NCBI GenBank assembly: GCA_015489465.1
Contig: WFZS01000045.1
Coordinates: 1-48,734 of the forward strand
Origin: Bacteroidales bacterium
Lineage (GTDB): Bacteria > Bacteroidota > Bacteroidia > Bacteroidales > F082
DNA: 48,734 nt
Reading direction: 5' to 3'
A program made the translations under genes and the position numbers. Below the pieces are notes generated by a model. The model was not told the origin of the DNA, did no database searches, and saw nothing but the letters and a program-made list of their open reading frames with translations. Each line of letters starts with the position of its first letter. The stretch's first letter is position 1. This document shows, piece after piece, positions 35,102 to 43,606 of the stretch.

Positions 35102-36307
35102 ATGAAAAAATTTACCGTTTCCATTTTGGCAATTTTGATTTCATTAACAACCTTAGCCCAGGATCATGAAAAAAAATCCGACATTATCAAACAAACGGAT
35201 CATTTCGGTTTTACGGCTATGGGATATTACAATTATGCGAACTGGACAAACAGCAAGAATAAGGGAAGTTTAAAATTTGACAGTTTCAGGATTTGGGCTC
35301 AAACGGATTTGGGCAATAAATTATTCGCCAAAATACAATACAGGTTTTATGAAGGATGGAGAACACCTGCATATTTTCTGCTCGGATGGCATATAAACTC
35401 AAGAAATACAATTAGAATAGGACAAACATGGGTTCCTTTCGGCTTCAGGTTCCAACCGTTTGACGACTGGGGAAACATAACCTATTATGCAGGTTTGCAA
35501 GACGATTACGATATGGGAATAACATGGGAAGGAAACTACGGAATATTTATATTTAATGCGGGTTTTTTCAAAAATCAACAACTTTCGCCGACAAATCCGG
35601 GAAGGTATGATACCGACATTTTTCCGGGAGATGCAAGTCCGGATTATCTTTTTACAACGACAAAACGTAACAGGGAGTTGAACCAGTTTAACGGAAGGAT
35701 CCAAATAAACCCGAAAGGTGATAATTGGAGTATCATCGGAGGTGTTTCGGGGATGTTCGGGCAGTTATACAATGAAGACAGCGACGATTACGGAACACGT
35801 TTTGCAGCTGCCGTTAACTTTGCCGTTTCCGTTTCAAATTTCAGCATAAACTTTCAAAACACTTGGTATAACTATAAACAAAAACTGCCGGGTGCGGATA
35901 CTACACCGGATTTAAATAATTTCTTAAATGTTGCCAGTTGGAATTTTGCTTACGAAATACCTTCATCTGCAAATATTTTCACAACTTCCGCCGCTTACGA
36001 CATTATCGGGGAAAAACTATCCGTTTATACCAATTACAGTCTTTTATCGGGAGGAACCAGCGAAGCAAAATCACAATTACTTACCGTAGGTGCCAGCACG
36101 GTTTGGGACTTATTTCAAGTGTACGGTGAATTACACTACGGTGTTAACGACCCTCAACTTAGCGGTAATGCCACGGGATACGGAAGAAATGCCGGCTCCC
36201 GTGATTTGGGTTTTCAGATAAGGTGTTATTATACCATGTCGATATTAAACGAAAAGACCATTGAAAAAATCAGAAAAAAACTGTCAAAAGAAAGCGAAGA
36301 AAAATAA
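35102..36307 (+). CDS. Outer-membrane porin (phosphate-selective porin-like)
   Basis: 401 residues with a signal peptide (FTVSILAILISLTTLAQ) and alternating amphipathic beta-strands throughout, typical of a 16-stranded general porin. Recognisable pieces: FDSFRIWAQTDLGNKLFAKI near 59, GWHINSRNTIRIGQTWVPFG near 96, NQFNGRIQINPKGDNWSIIG near 195, and a C-terminal strand ending CYYTMS. The ~20-residue tail is highly charged (KKLSKESEEK), unlike porins ending in aromatic residues. A Gly/aromatic-rich pattern and the FGFRF segment fit the OprO/OprP-like Bacteroidota family. Substrate unknown. Confidence 0.82.
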   Translation: MKKFTVSILAILISLTTLAQDHEKKSDIIKQTDHFGFTAMGYYNYANWTNSKNKGSLKFDSFRIWAQTDLGNKLFAKIQYRFYEGWRTPAYFLLGWHINSRNTIRIGQTWVPFGFRFQPFDDWGNITYYAGLQDDYDMGITWEGNYGIFIFNAGFFKNQQLSPTNPGRYDTDIFPGDASPDYLFTTTKRNRELNQFNGRIQINPKGDNWSIIGGVSGMFGQLYNEDSDDYGTRFAAAVNFAVSVSNFSINFQNTWYNYKQKLPGADTTPDLNNFLNVASWNFAYEIPSSANIFTTSAAYDIIGEKLSVYTNYSLLSGGTSEAKSQLLTVGASTVWDLFQVYGELHYGVNDPQLSGNATGYGRNAGSRDLGFQIRCYYTMSILNEKTIEKIRKKLSKESEEK

Positions 36308-36318
36308 CATTGAAAAAA

Positions 36319-36355
36319 GTCCCCACTTCCAATTTTAAAAATGGGGACCTAAAAT
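36319..36355. terminator. Bidirectional terminator between porin and kinase genes
   Basis: GTCCCCA (36319-36325) pairs with TGGGGAC (36342-36348) around a 16-nt loop. A-run before and AAAATTTTAT after. Serves convergent genes; the U-tract is only moderate. Confidence 0.6.
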
Positions 36356-36356
36356 T

Positions 36357-36992
36357 TTATTTCAGCCTTACTTTGTAATTTTTGTCAATATAGATATCGG
36401 CTTTTTCTTTAAGAGATTGAACGGCTTTATGTTCCTGTTCAAGAACCCTCATACGGTATTCGTTTTGAGGCTCTTTCCCTCTTGACGATTGCGCTTTTTT
36501 GGTTTCGTGGTACGTTAACTCGATAAAGATTTTGAGGTCGGCTTCATCACAGTTAATTGCGTACAGTCCGTCAATTACAATCATATCTATACCGTTAAAA
36601 TCGGTAGTCAGTTTATCCACTTGTTCTGTAACCAAGTCAACACAAGGCATTGTATTTTCACGTGAATTTTTAAAATCGTCAACGGTTTTGCGTACTCCTT
36701 CCCAATCTATCTCGTTAATGCCGACTACTTTTTCAATACCGTTTTTAATACGCCATTCCGTTCTTTCGAGGGGTAAAACTTTGTAAAAATTATCTACATG
36801 TACAGGCTTTGCAAAAATTCCGTGCTTACGCAGGTTTTTTGCAATAACATGAGTAAGCTCCGATTTTCCCGAACCCGACTCACCGGAAATGGCAATAATA
36901 AATTTGTCTTTTTTCCTTTTTAATATCTCTTTTTCTATCTCAGCGGCAGCCTCTCTGTGCTTGTCCGTTATCAACAAAACATCTTCCAACAT
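36357..36992 (-). CDS. Uridine kinase-like P-loop kinase
   Basis: 211-residue cytoplasmic kinase of the phosphoribulokinase/uridine kinase superfamily. P-loop IAISGESGSGKSELTHVIAK near 33-52, an Asp in VHVDNFYKVLPLERTEWR near 69 at the position of the Udk catalytic base, VIDGLYAIN near 139 (Walker B-like), and a helical RMRVLEQEHKAVQSLKEKAD tail. It is shorter than, and divergent from, the 557-residue nucleoside kinase at 24001. It follows the HAD-GH65 fusion gene by 40 bp on the same strand. That context suggests it phosphorylates a product of disaccharide phosphorolysis or a nucleoside, but the substrate cannot be deduced. Confidence 0.8.
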   Translation of the reverse strand: MLEDVLLITDKHREAAAEIEKEILKRKKDKFIIAISGESGSGKSELTHVIAKNLRKHGIFAKPVHVDNFYKVLPLERTEWRIKNGIEKVVGINEIDWEGVRKTVDDFKNSRENTMPCVDLVTEQVDKLTTDFNGIDMIVIDGLYAINCDEADLKIFIELTYHETKKAQSSRGKEPQNEYRMRVLEQEHKAVQSLKEKADIYIDKNYKVRLK

Positions 36993-37032
36993 AATTTTTA
37001 TTTTTTTAACTATTTATATCTTCAAAATTCAT

Positions 37033-40000
37033 TTACTCAGGCAAAAATTCCATTTTCTCACCGTAAACAACACCTTCGGTTTCTTTGTCAACCATTATCT
37101 CAACGTTTTCATTATCAACTTTAATATCCCAGTTAACGGTTTTAAATTTCAAACGGGAATGCAGTGATTTCCAACGTTGAGGTAATTTCGGGTTTATCGT
37201 TAAAACCTCTTCCCTGATATCAATTCCTGCAAAATTCGTCAAGGCAATCATTATTGTTCCCGCCATTACTCCGGCATGTATTCCTTCGCCTGTTGTCCCG
37301 CCCTGAATATCGTTAAAGTCGCTTTCGAGAGCCTCGTAATAAAGCTGCCAGCTCAACTCCTCGTCACCTATCATATTTGCCAGTTGAGCGTGAACAACCC
37401 TGCTTAACGTAGAACCGTGAGAGGTACGTGCCAAATAATACCTGAGATTTTTTTCAAGGTAATCGTCCGGCATTTCGTATCCCATCTCTTTAAGTAAATT
37501 GTCAACCTCTTCTTTTTTAAGATTATAAAAAATCATCAAAGTATCGGCTTGTTTTGCCACTTTATACTCGTCGGCTGATTTTCCTTCAGCCTTCAACAAA
37601 CGGTCCATGCGGTAGATATTTCCGTATTTTTTGCGGTAATAATCCCAATCAAGCTCTTTAAGTTCGAAATATCCGTCAAATTGAGCGATAATTCCGTCAT
37701 CATTGATTACCAAACGTAATTTCCGTTTAATCTCTTGCCACCGTTCAATCTCCTTTTCATCGATATTTATCTTTTCAAAAAGCTCTTTTAAGGCCCTTTT
37801 ATCCATTTTCCCCGTCAACTCTTTCGCTTTACCGAACAGCCAAGCCACCATAACGTTTGTATAGGCATTGTCTTTTAAGCCGCCCTCTTCGGCACCGGGA
37901 TACATCTCGTGAAATTCGTCGGGTCCCATAACGCCGGCAATGGAATACCGGCCGGTTTTTTCATCATATTCAGCTTTGTCTGCCCAAAATCTTGCTATTT
38001 CAAAAATCATTTCGGCACCGTAACGGTTAATAAAATCAATATCTTCGGTGATATGATAATATTGATAAACATTAAAAGCTATTGCCAACGAAACATGACG
38101 CTGCAATGAACTATGGTCGGGTCCCCATTCGCCCGATACAGGATTAAGATGGAGAACCTGCGTCTCTTCCCTGCCGTCACTCCCGCTTTGCCACGGAAAC
38201 ATGGCACCTTTATATCCGTGTTGTTTTGCATATTCGCGGGCTTTATCCAACCTGCGATAACGGTACATCAGCAAAGCTCTTGAAACTTCCGGAAAATGAA
38301 TATCGTAAAAAGGCAAGATAAAAAGCTCGTCCCAAAAGATATGTCCGCGGTAAGCCTCGCCGTGAAGTCCACGTGCCGTTACCGACGCATCAAGTTTTAC
38401 ATTATGAGGCGATGCAGAAACCATCAAATGATAAATATGCATCCTGAGTAACCTCTGAGATGCCCTGTCACCTTCCAATGCAATATCGGTTTCAAACCAA
38501 ATCTTCGACCATTCGGCTGAACTTTCTGTTAAAGCCTCATCGAAATCAACACTGTCTTTAACTTTTTTAACAACAAAATCTTTAACATCACCTTGCGTTT
38601 CAAGAGTGGTTGCTATTGCCACCATCTTTTCCAACGAAACCGTCTGTTCTTTTTTAACGTCAACCTCAACTTCAGACGAAACAATGCCGTTATCTACAGA
38701 ACCTTTAATATTTTTTACCGGCAACAAACCTTTTTTAACCTTAACGCGGGATGCTTCTGCAATTTCTATTTTAGATTGATTTGTCTTTACCGACACGGAA
38801 GACAATTCCCCGCCGGATTGCAAATCAACAACCTCCAGATGTTTATGATTCAACGATTTATACCTCTCAACCCCGAGATTTTCAACCGTAGCATCAATTT
38901 TGCTTATCAAAGTTATCTTTCCCGAGTAGTTCAGAGGTGTAACGTTATATCTAATTCCCGCCAAGTGCATATCTTTCATGCTGGCAAAACGCCACGATTC
39001 TACCAAGGTTTCCCTACCGAAACCGTCTCTTATTTTCATTTTACGGAAAAGCAAACCCGTTTTAAAATTCAACTCTCTTGAAATTTCAAGAATCTCGCTT
39101 TTATTGGGGTCGAACCATTCACCGTCATCTATTTTAAAAGTGACCGGCAGCCAATTGGGAGCATTAACAAAATCCTCGTTTTCAACATCACGACCCGCCA
39201 CTTTGGTAATCAAACGGTTATAAAGGCCTGCAATGTAAGTTCCGGGATAGTTAACATCATTTGCGGAAGTCTCTTCCATTGCTCCTCTTGTTCCGAAAAA
39301 GCCGTTACCTACGGTTAACAACGCTTCGCGGGAACGTTCTTTGGCCGGGTCATAATCGAAATAAGCCAATTTTGAGGTAGCTTTTTCCAACTCTTCCTCA
39401 AACCATTTGTCAATATCTTTTAATGAGAAATTTTTAAAATCATTTATAACGATGTCGGCACCGTTTTGCAAAAGTCCTTGCTCGTTATCCTCGCGAGCCA
39501 CACCCAAAACCAAACCGAAATTTCCTTTTCTTCCGGCAGCAACTCCCGAAACGGCATCTTCAACTACAACGGAATAAGCGGGATCGACACCCAGATTTTT
39601 AGCTGCCGTCAAAAAAATATCGGGTTCGGGTTTTCCTTTCAAACCTGTTTCAGCCGACACAATACCGTCAACACGTGTTTTAAAAAAATGGGAAAGACCC
39701 GCAACATCAAGAATATTCTTGCAATTTTTACTTGAAGAAGCCACTCCTATTTTAATTCCTTCGTCTTCCAGCTCTTTCAGAAATTTAACAATGGGCTGAT
39801 ACACCTCCACACCTTCTCTTTTCAGCACTTCATTAAAATCTTCATTTTTTTTGTTGCCCAACCCGCAAACCGTTTCTTTTCCAGGCTCGTCGTCAGGAGA
39901 TCCGTAAGGTATTTCTATTCCCCGCGACTCCAAAAAAGATTTTACACCATCGTATCTCGGCTTGCCGTCAACGTATTTTAAATAATCGTCACGTGTAAAC

Positions 40001-40146
40001 TCTTTAAAAGGTTCGCCGTATTTTTCCTCACGGTATTTCAAATAATCGTCAAACATTTTTTTCCACGCCCTGCTGTGAACCAATGCTGTTTTGGTTATCA
40101 CACCGTCAAGGTCGAAAATTACCGATTGTACTTTATGTTTTGCCAT
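37033..40146 (-). CDS. Fused beta-phosphoglucomutase (HAD) and GH65 disaccharide phosphorylase
   Basis: 1037 residues. Residues ~1-245 are a HAD beta-phosphoglucomutase-like unit: FDLDGVITKTALVHSRAWKK near 11, VASSSKNCKNIL near 134, GKPEPDIFLTAAKNLGV near 170, VVEDAVSGVAAGRKG near 193. Residues ~255-1030 are GH65: YDPAKERSREALLTVGNGFF near 260, HGEAYRGHIFWDELFILPFY near 595, and the catalytic acid in GVMGPDEFHEMYPG near 741. GH65 phosphorolyses maltose, trehalose, kojibiose or similar to beta-glucose 1-phosphate plus a sugar, and the HAD part would convert that to glucose 6-phosphate in one polypeptide. It follows aroC by 21 bp and precedes the kinase gene by 40 bp. The individual disaccharide is not determinable; trehalose or kojibiose are guesses. 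Confidence 0.9.
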   Translation of the reverse strand: MAKHKVQSVIFDLDGVITKTALVHSRAWKKMFDDYLKYREEKYGEPFKEFTRDDYLKYVDGKPRYDGVKSFLESRGIEIPYGSPDDEPGKETVCGLGNKKNEDFNEVLKREGVEVYQPIVKFLKELEDEGIKIGVASSSKNCKNILDVAGLSHFFKTRVDGIVSAETGLKGKPEPDIFLTAAKNLGVDPAYSVVVEDAVSGVAAGRKGNFGLVLGVAREDNEQGLLQNGADIVINDFKNFSLKDIDKWFEEELEKATSKLAYFDYDPAKERSREALLTVGNGFFGTRGAMEETSANDVNYPGTYIAGLYNRLITKVAGRDVENEDFVNAPNWLPVTFKIDDGEWFDPNKSEILEISRELNFKTGLLFRKMKIRDGFGRETLVESWRFASMKDMHLAGIRYNVTPLNYSGKITLISKIDATVENLGVERYKSLNHKHLEVVDLQSGGELSSVSVKTNQSKIEIAEASRVKVKKGLLPVKNIKGSVDNGIVSSEVEVDVKKEQTVSLEKMVAIATTLETQGDVKDFVVKKVKDSVDFDEALTESSAEWSKIWFETDIALEGDRASQRLLRMHIYHLMVSASPHNVKLDASVTARGLHGEAYRGHIFWDELFILPFYDIHFPEVSRALLMYRYRRLDKAREYAKQHGYKGAMFPWQSGSDGREETQVLHLNPVSGEWGPDHSSLQRHVSLAIAFNVYQYYHITEDIDFINRYGAEMIFEIARFWADKAEYDEKTGRYSIAGVMGPDEFHEMYPGAEEGGLKDNAYTNVMVAWLFGKAKELTGKMDKRALKELFEKINIDEKEIERWQEIKRKLRLVINDDGIIAQFDGYFELKELDWDYYRKKYGNIYRMDRLLKAEGKSADEYKVAKQADTLMIFYNLKKEEVDNLLKEMGYEMPDDYLEKNLRYYLARTSHGSTLSRVVHAQLANMIGDEELSWQLYYEALESDFNDIQGGTTGEGIHAGVMAGTIMIALTNFAGIDIREEVLTINPKLPQRWKSLHSRLKFKTVNWDIKVDNENVEIMVDKETEGVVYGEKMEFLPE

Positions 40147-40167
40147 TAATTTTCTTTTTTTGATTTG

Positions 40168-41142
40168 TTATCTCGCATTATTAAGAAGTAAAAGGTCTGC
40201 CAATACTATTGCCGTAACCGCCTCCAAAACGGGAGGCACCCTCAATGCTATACATGCGTCATGACGGCCTTTTACTTGTAACTCCTCGCGTTTTCCGGTT
40301 TCGAAATTAAATGTGTTTTGCGGTTTTGAAATACTTGAAGTAGGTTTAACGGCAATACGGAAAACTATTTCATTACCGTTGGTAATACCTCCGTTTATTC
40401 CGGCAGCATAGTTTGTTTCCGTCTCTCCGTTTTCATTGATGAAATCATCGTTATGTTCGCTACCTCTCATCTTTGCAGCCTGAAATCCGGAGCCGAACTC
40501 AATAGCTTTTATGGCAGGTATTGAAAAAACGGCATGGCTTAACAATGCTTCCACCGAGTCGAAAAACGGCTCTCCCAAGCCCACGGGAAGACCTTTAACC
40601 CTGCATTCCAAAAGACCTCCAACGGAATCACCCGATTTAAGTGCCTCTTCAATAGTTTTTTCAATATCTTTAGAACCGCCTACTTCCAAAATCCGGGCGT
40701 TAATTTCCACGTCACCCAAAATTTTTTTGGCAATAACTCCCGCAGCCACCAGATTTACCGTTAAACGTCCCGAAAAATGTCCGCCGCCGCGAGGGTCTTC
40801 AAAACCCTTGAATTTACGATGTGCAACAAAATCGGCATGACCCGGACGCGGTTTATTGACAAAATCGTAATCGCGCGACCGCGTGTTATTATTTTCAAAA
40901 ATTATTGCAATGGGACTTCCCGTAGTATAACCGTTATAAATTCCGCTTAAAATAACAGGTTTATCGGCTTCTTTACGTGGTGTTGTACCTTTTGCACCGC
41001 TACGTCTTCTGGATAAATCTTTTTCAAAATCATCTTCCGATATACGTATTCCGGGAGGACAACCGTCAATAACGATACCTACACCCTTGCCGTGCGACTC
41101 CCCGAATAATGAAACTTTAAATAACCTTCCGAAACTATTCAT
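40168..41142 (-). CDS. aroC: Chorismate synthase (short form)
   Basis: 324-residue FMN-dependent enzyme making chorismate from EPSP, last step of the shikimate pathway. N-terminus FGRLFKVSLFGESHGKGVGI, then LSRRRSGAKGTTPRKEAD near 44, GSPIAIIFENNNTRSRDY near 75, RPGHADFVAHRKF near 97, and C-terminal GRHDACIALRVPPVLEAVTA near 293-312. At ~350-390 residues, typical enzymes have a GGRSSARETA segment; here it is DPRGGGHFSGRLTVNLVAAG, as in other short Bacteroidota and clostridial forms. FMN and EPSP basic residues are retained. First gene of a probable operon with the GH65 fusion; aroK is 7 kb away. Confidence 0.95.
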   Translation of the reverse strand: MNSFGRLFKVSLFGESHGKGVGIVIDGCPPGIRISEDDFEKDLSRRRSGAKGTTPRKEADKPVILSGIYNGYTTGSPIAIIFENNNTRSRDYDFVNKPRPGHADFVAHRKFKGFEDPRGGGHFSGRLTVNLVAAGVIAKKILGDVEINARILEVGGSKDIEKTIEEALKSGDSVGGLLECRVKGLPVGLGEPFFDSVEALLSHAVFSIPAIKAIEFGSGFQAAKMRGSEHNDDFINENGETETNYAAGINGGITNGNEIVFRIAVKPTSSISKPQNTFNFETGKREELQVKGRHDACIALRVPPVLEAVTAIVLADLLLLNNAR

Positions 41143-41162
41143 ATGGTAATTTTTTAATGTGT

Positions 41163-41170
41163 CAAAAATA
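41163..41170 (-). promoter_or_regulatory. -7 element for the aroC operon
   Basis: Minus strand TATTTTTG matches TAnnTTTG, 20 bp before the aroC ATG. Confidence 0.55.
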
Positions 41171-41331
41171 GTTCAATAATGAGTTTAAATTCATTTTTGC
41201 GGTAAAAACATTATTGCTCAACATCTTACTTTAACAACTGTTAACTATTATCACCTAAAAAAGTTATGTAAAACGTTTGCGTAATTAAAAAATAACGCGA
41301 TTAGGCTATTTTTTATCTGTTTAAATGTACA

Positions 41332-41339
41332 TAGTTTTG
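41332..41339 (+). promoter_or_regulatory. -7 element for the lipoprotein gene
   Basis: TAGTTTTG matches TAnnTTTG. It lies downstream of an in-frame ATG at 41325 and 39 bp upstream of the ATG at 41379, deciding the start in favour of 41379. The remainder of 41171-41331 shows no gene. Confidence 0.55.
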
Positions 41340-41378
41340 TTTTTAGTTGTTATTAATCAAAATTTAAAACTTTTTATT

Positions 41379-42062
41379 ATGAAACTATTGTCAACTCTAA
41401 ACAAACTAATGTTATCCTCATTAATCTTTTCTACTTTTTTATTTAGTTCATGTTCAAAAGAAACTGCTACTAAAAACGAGCTCGGAGGAGAAACCGACAT
41501 CCCGTTAGCTGAAGTGGGAAATACTTTCAGTGGCGGTATTGAATACAACGGAGAATTTATAAATGCTCCGGCTTATTCCGTTGAAATTATCGATAAACAA
41601 GATGGCATTGAATACATTAATATAGTTTATGATTTAAGCGCAGTACCACAATTTCAAACTATAAACAGTTTGATACCAGATGAATATAAAGATTCGGAAG
41701 GCAGACTGGTTTATACAAGCAAAATCAAAATAAGTACCGAAGGAATAATGGACTATAATAATGAAGACGGAGCCCCTTTCCTTTGTGTTAAATACGATGC
41801 TAAAGTAGGTGACACTTATAAACTAAAATTAAAAAACGGTAAAACATTAAAAAGAAAAGTTACCCAAAGATCACAAACCGATGATTTCGACTGGATTTAT
41901 TTTAAAATTAAAACAATAACCGTAGAACAAGACTTCTCTCCTATTCCCGGAATAAGTAAAATAGTCTATAAATTCAATCATAAATTCGGGCTTGTATTTG
42001 CCGAAGCAACGGATGAAAACGGTTCGAAATATATAATCTGGGTTAACCCTAGTAATTACTAA
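41379..42062 (+). CDS. Lipoprotein, unknown function
   Basis: 227 residues from the ATG at 41379. N-terminal lipoprotein signal MKLLSTLNKLMLSSLIFSTF followed by the lipobox LFSSC; residues after Cys are SKETATK. The mature ~200 residues look beta-rich, with repeated Y/F-I/V strand patterns such as GIEYNGEFINAPAYSVEI and DAKVGDTYKLKLKNGKTLKR. I recognise no domain. The small membrane protein gene follows after 6 bp, so the two are probably co-transcribed. Anchoring at the inner or outer membrane cannot be told from the sorting residues alone. Confidence 0.8.
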   Translation: MKLLSTLNKLMLSSLIFSTFLFSSCSKETATKNELGGETDIPLAEVGNTFSGGIEYNGEFINAPAYSVEIIDKQDGIEYINIVYDLSAVPQFQTINSLIPDEYKDSEGRLVYTSKIKISTEGIMDYNNEDGAPFLCVKYDAKVGDTYKLKLKNGKTLKRKVTQRSQTDDFDWIYFKIKTITVEQDFSPIPGISKIVYKFNHKFGLVFAEATDENGSKYIIWVNPSNY

Positions 42063-42068
42063 ATTTTT

Positions 42069-42530
42069 ATGCCCAAACCTTGCGAAAAATACCTTTTGCC
42101 CCATAAATGGCAATATTTTGGATGGATTTTGTTTGTAACAGGTGTTATAATGCTTATCGCAAGATTTAAGTTCGATATAAAACCCGATTGGTTAAATATT
42201 AAGACATTTGCCGTTTACAGTTCATTATTTGATGTAAAAAAATTTACAATTATAGGTAACAATATAAGCGAAGAAATAAGTATCCTATTCACCGGAACCG
42301 GATTGTTTTTTATTACGCTTTCAAAAGAAAAAAACGAAACGAATATTCCGGAATATTTGAGAGGAAAAGCTTTTATCATAAGCCTTTATATAAGTTTTGT
42401 GGTATTTCTTTTTAATGTCTTTTTCGTTTACGGTTTAGGGTTTGTTACATATTTGGGGCTAAATCTTTTTTTATTGCCTTTTATATATATTATTACCCTG
42501 AAGTATATGATTTTAAAAATCAAGAAGTAA
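42069..42530 (+). CDS. Small four-TM membrane protein, unknown function
   Basis: 153 residues with hydrophobic segments near 17-32 (YFGWILFVTGVIMLIA), 70-85 (ISILFTGTGLFFITL), 102-122 (FIISLYISFVVFLFNVFFVY) and 125-145 (FVTYLGLNLFLLPFIYIITL). The N-terminus PKPCEKYLLPHKW and a soluble loop DIKPDWLNIKTFAVYSSLF are the only polar parts. No family recognised. It is 6 bp after the lipoprotein gene and lower in G+C than the core genes, and may belong to a lineage-specific pair. Confidence 0.7.
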   Translation: MPKPCEKYLLPHKWQYFGWILFVTGVIMLIARFKFDIKPDWLNIKTFAVYSSLFDVKKFTIIGNNISEEISILFTGTGLFFITLSKEKNETNIPEYLRGKAFIISLYISFVVFLFNVFFVYGLGFVTYLGLNLFLLPFIYIITLKYMILKIKK

Positions 42531-42843
42531 TTATTTCATAACACTACTCAGCTAAAATTACCAACACTACAATTTTTTACCGGATAATTACTTCTTTTTT
42601 TATTACAAATAAGGAAAACATTTTAACTATTCCTGATTTGCATTTTCCCTTGTATTTAAACTTTTAATAGTAAAAAAGTAGTAACATCTAACGTTTAAAA
42701 AGACTTAAATCGTATTTATTTTATTGTATTACAATGTCTTAACCTCTTTAGTAGCACAATACGTTCTCCGTTCCAACATTGTTAAAAAATCATAAATTTA
42801 CATATTTAAATATCACTCCGAAATCCTTATTTAAAATTATTCT
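42531..42843. other. Intergenic region without recognisable gene
   Basis: Very AT-rich stretch between the small membrane protein and the peroxiredoxin gene. I see no open frame, hairpin terminator with a clear U-tract, tRNA or repeat copy in it; its right end carries the peroxiredoxin promoter. Confidence 0.6.
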
Positions 42844-42851
42844 TAATTTTG
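42844..42851 (+). promoter_or_regulatory. -7 element for the peroxiredoxin gene
   Basis: TAATTTTG matches TAnnTTTG. An in-frame ATG at 42849 depends on bases inside this box, so the ATG at 42888 is the start. Confidence 0.6.
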
Positions 42852-42887
42852 TTTCAAACTAATTTAATAACAAAAACAATAAATATT

Positions 42888-43520
42888 ATGTCAGTATTAG
42901 TAGGAAAAAAAGCTCCTTTATTTGAAGCCGATGCCGTAATTAACGGCGGTGAATTCGTAGAAAAATTTTCTTTGGAACAGTATATAGGTAAAAAACACGT
43001 GGTATTCTTTTTCTACCCGTTGGACTTTACCTTTGTTTGCCCCACCGAAATTATTGCTTTCCAGGAAAAATTGGATGAGTTCGAAAAAAGAAACGTTGCA
43101 GTGGTAGGATGTTCCGTTGACTCAAATTTTTCACACTGGGCATGGCTTCAAACTCCCAGAGAAAAAGGCGGTATCAAAGGCGTAACATATCCTTTGGTAT
43201 CGGACCTTTCAAAAACAATCTCTGAAAATTACGATGTCCTTGCAGGAGAATATGATTACGATGAAGACGGAAATGCCATTTTTATAGGTAATCCCGTAGC
43301 ATATCGCGGTCTGTTTTTAATTGACAAACAAGGCATTGTTCGTCACCAGGTTGTAAACGATTTGCCACTCGGCAGAAGTATTGAAGAAGCTCTTCGCGTT
43401 GTTGATGCTCTTCAATTTTATGAAGAAAACGGTGAAGTTTGTCCCGCCGATTGGCATCCGGGCGAAGAAGCCGTTAAACCTTCACTTGACGGTATTGCCG
43501 AATATCTTTCAAAACATTAA
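42888..43520 (+). CDS. Typical 2-Cys peroxiredoxin (AhpC/TSA)
   Basis: 210-residue cytoplasmic thiol peroxidase reducing H2O2 and organic peroxides. Peroxidatic Cys in FFYPLDFTFVCPTEIIAFQE near 49; resolving Cys in GEVCPADWHPGEEAV near 184. The Arg of the active site is in GIVRHQVVNDLPLGRS near 145-160. Length and the two-Cys layout match the Prx1/AhpC group, though the ~20-residue extension after the resolving Cys is a Bacteroidota variant. No AhpF-like reductase is adjacent. Own promoter and terminator, so monocistronic. Confidence 0.95.
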   Translation: MSVLVGKKAPLFEADAVINGGEFVEKFSLEQYIGKKHVVFFFYPLDFTFVCPTEIIAFQEKLDEFEKRNVAVVGCSVDSNFSHWAWLQTPREKGGIKGVTYPLVSDLSKTISENYDVLAGEYDYDEDGNAIFIGNPVAYRGLFLIDKQGIVRHQVVNDLPLGRSIEEALRVVDALQFYEENGEVCPADWHPGEEAVKPSLDGIAEYLSKH

Positions 43521-43543
43521 CAAGATTTGATAAATTTTCTTTT

Positions 43544-43575
43544 CACAGCCCCATGCTTTTGTGTGGGGCTTTTTA
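43544..43575 (+). terminator. Terminator after the peroxiredoxin gene
   Basis: AGCCCCA (43547-43553) pairs with TGGGGCT (43564-43570), 10-nt loop, then TTTTT. The next gene's -7 box starts at 43574, within the U-tract. Confidence 0.8.
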
Positions 43576-43581
43576 AATTTG
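43574..43581 (+). promoter_or_regulatory. -7 element for DUF2027-Smr gene, overlapping the terminator
   Basis: TAAATTTG matches TAnnTTTG, 25 bp before the ATG at 43607; it begins at the last T of the preceding terminator. Confidence 0.5.
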
Positions 43582-43606
43582 CATAAATTTTTAACAAAAT
43601 AAAATT

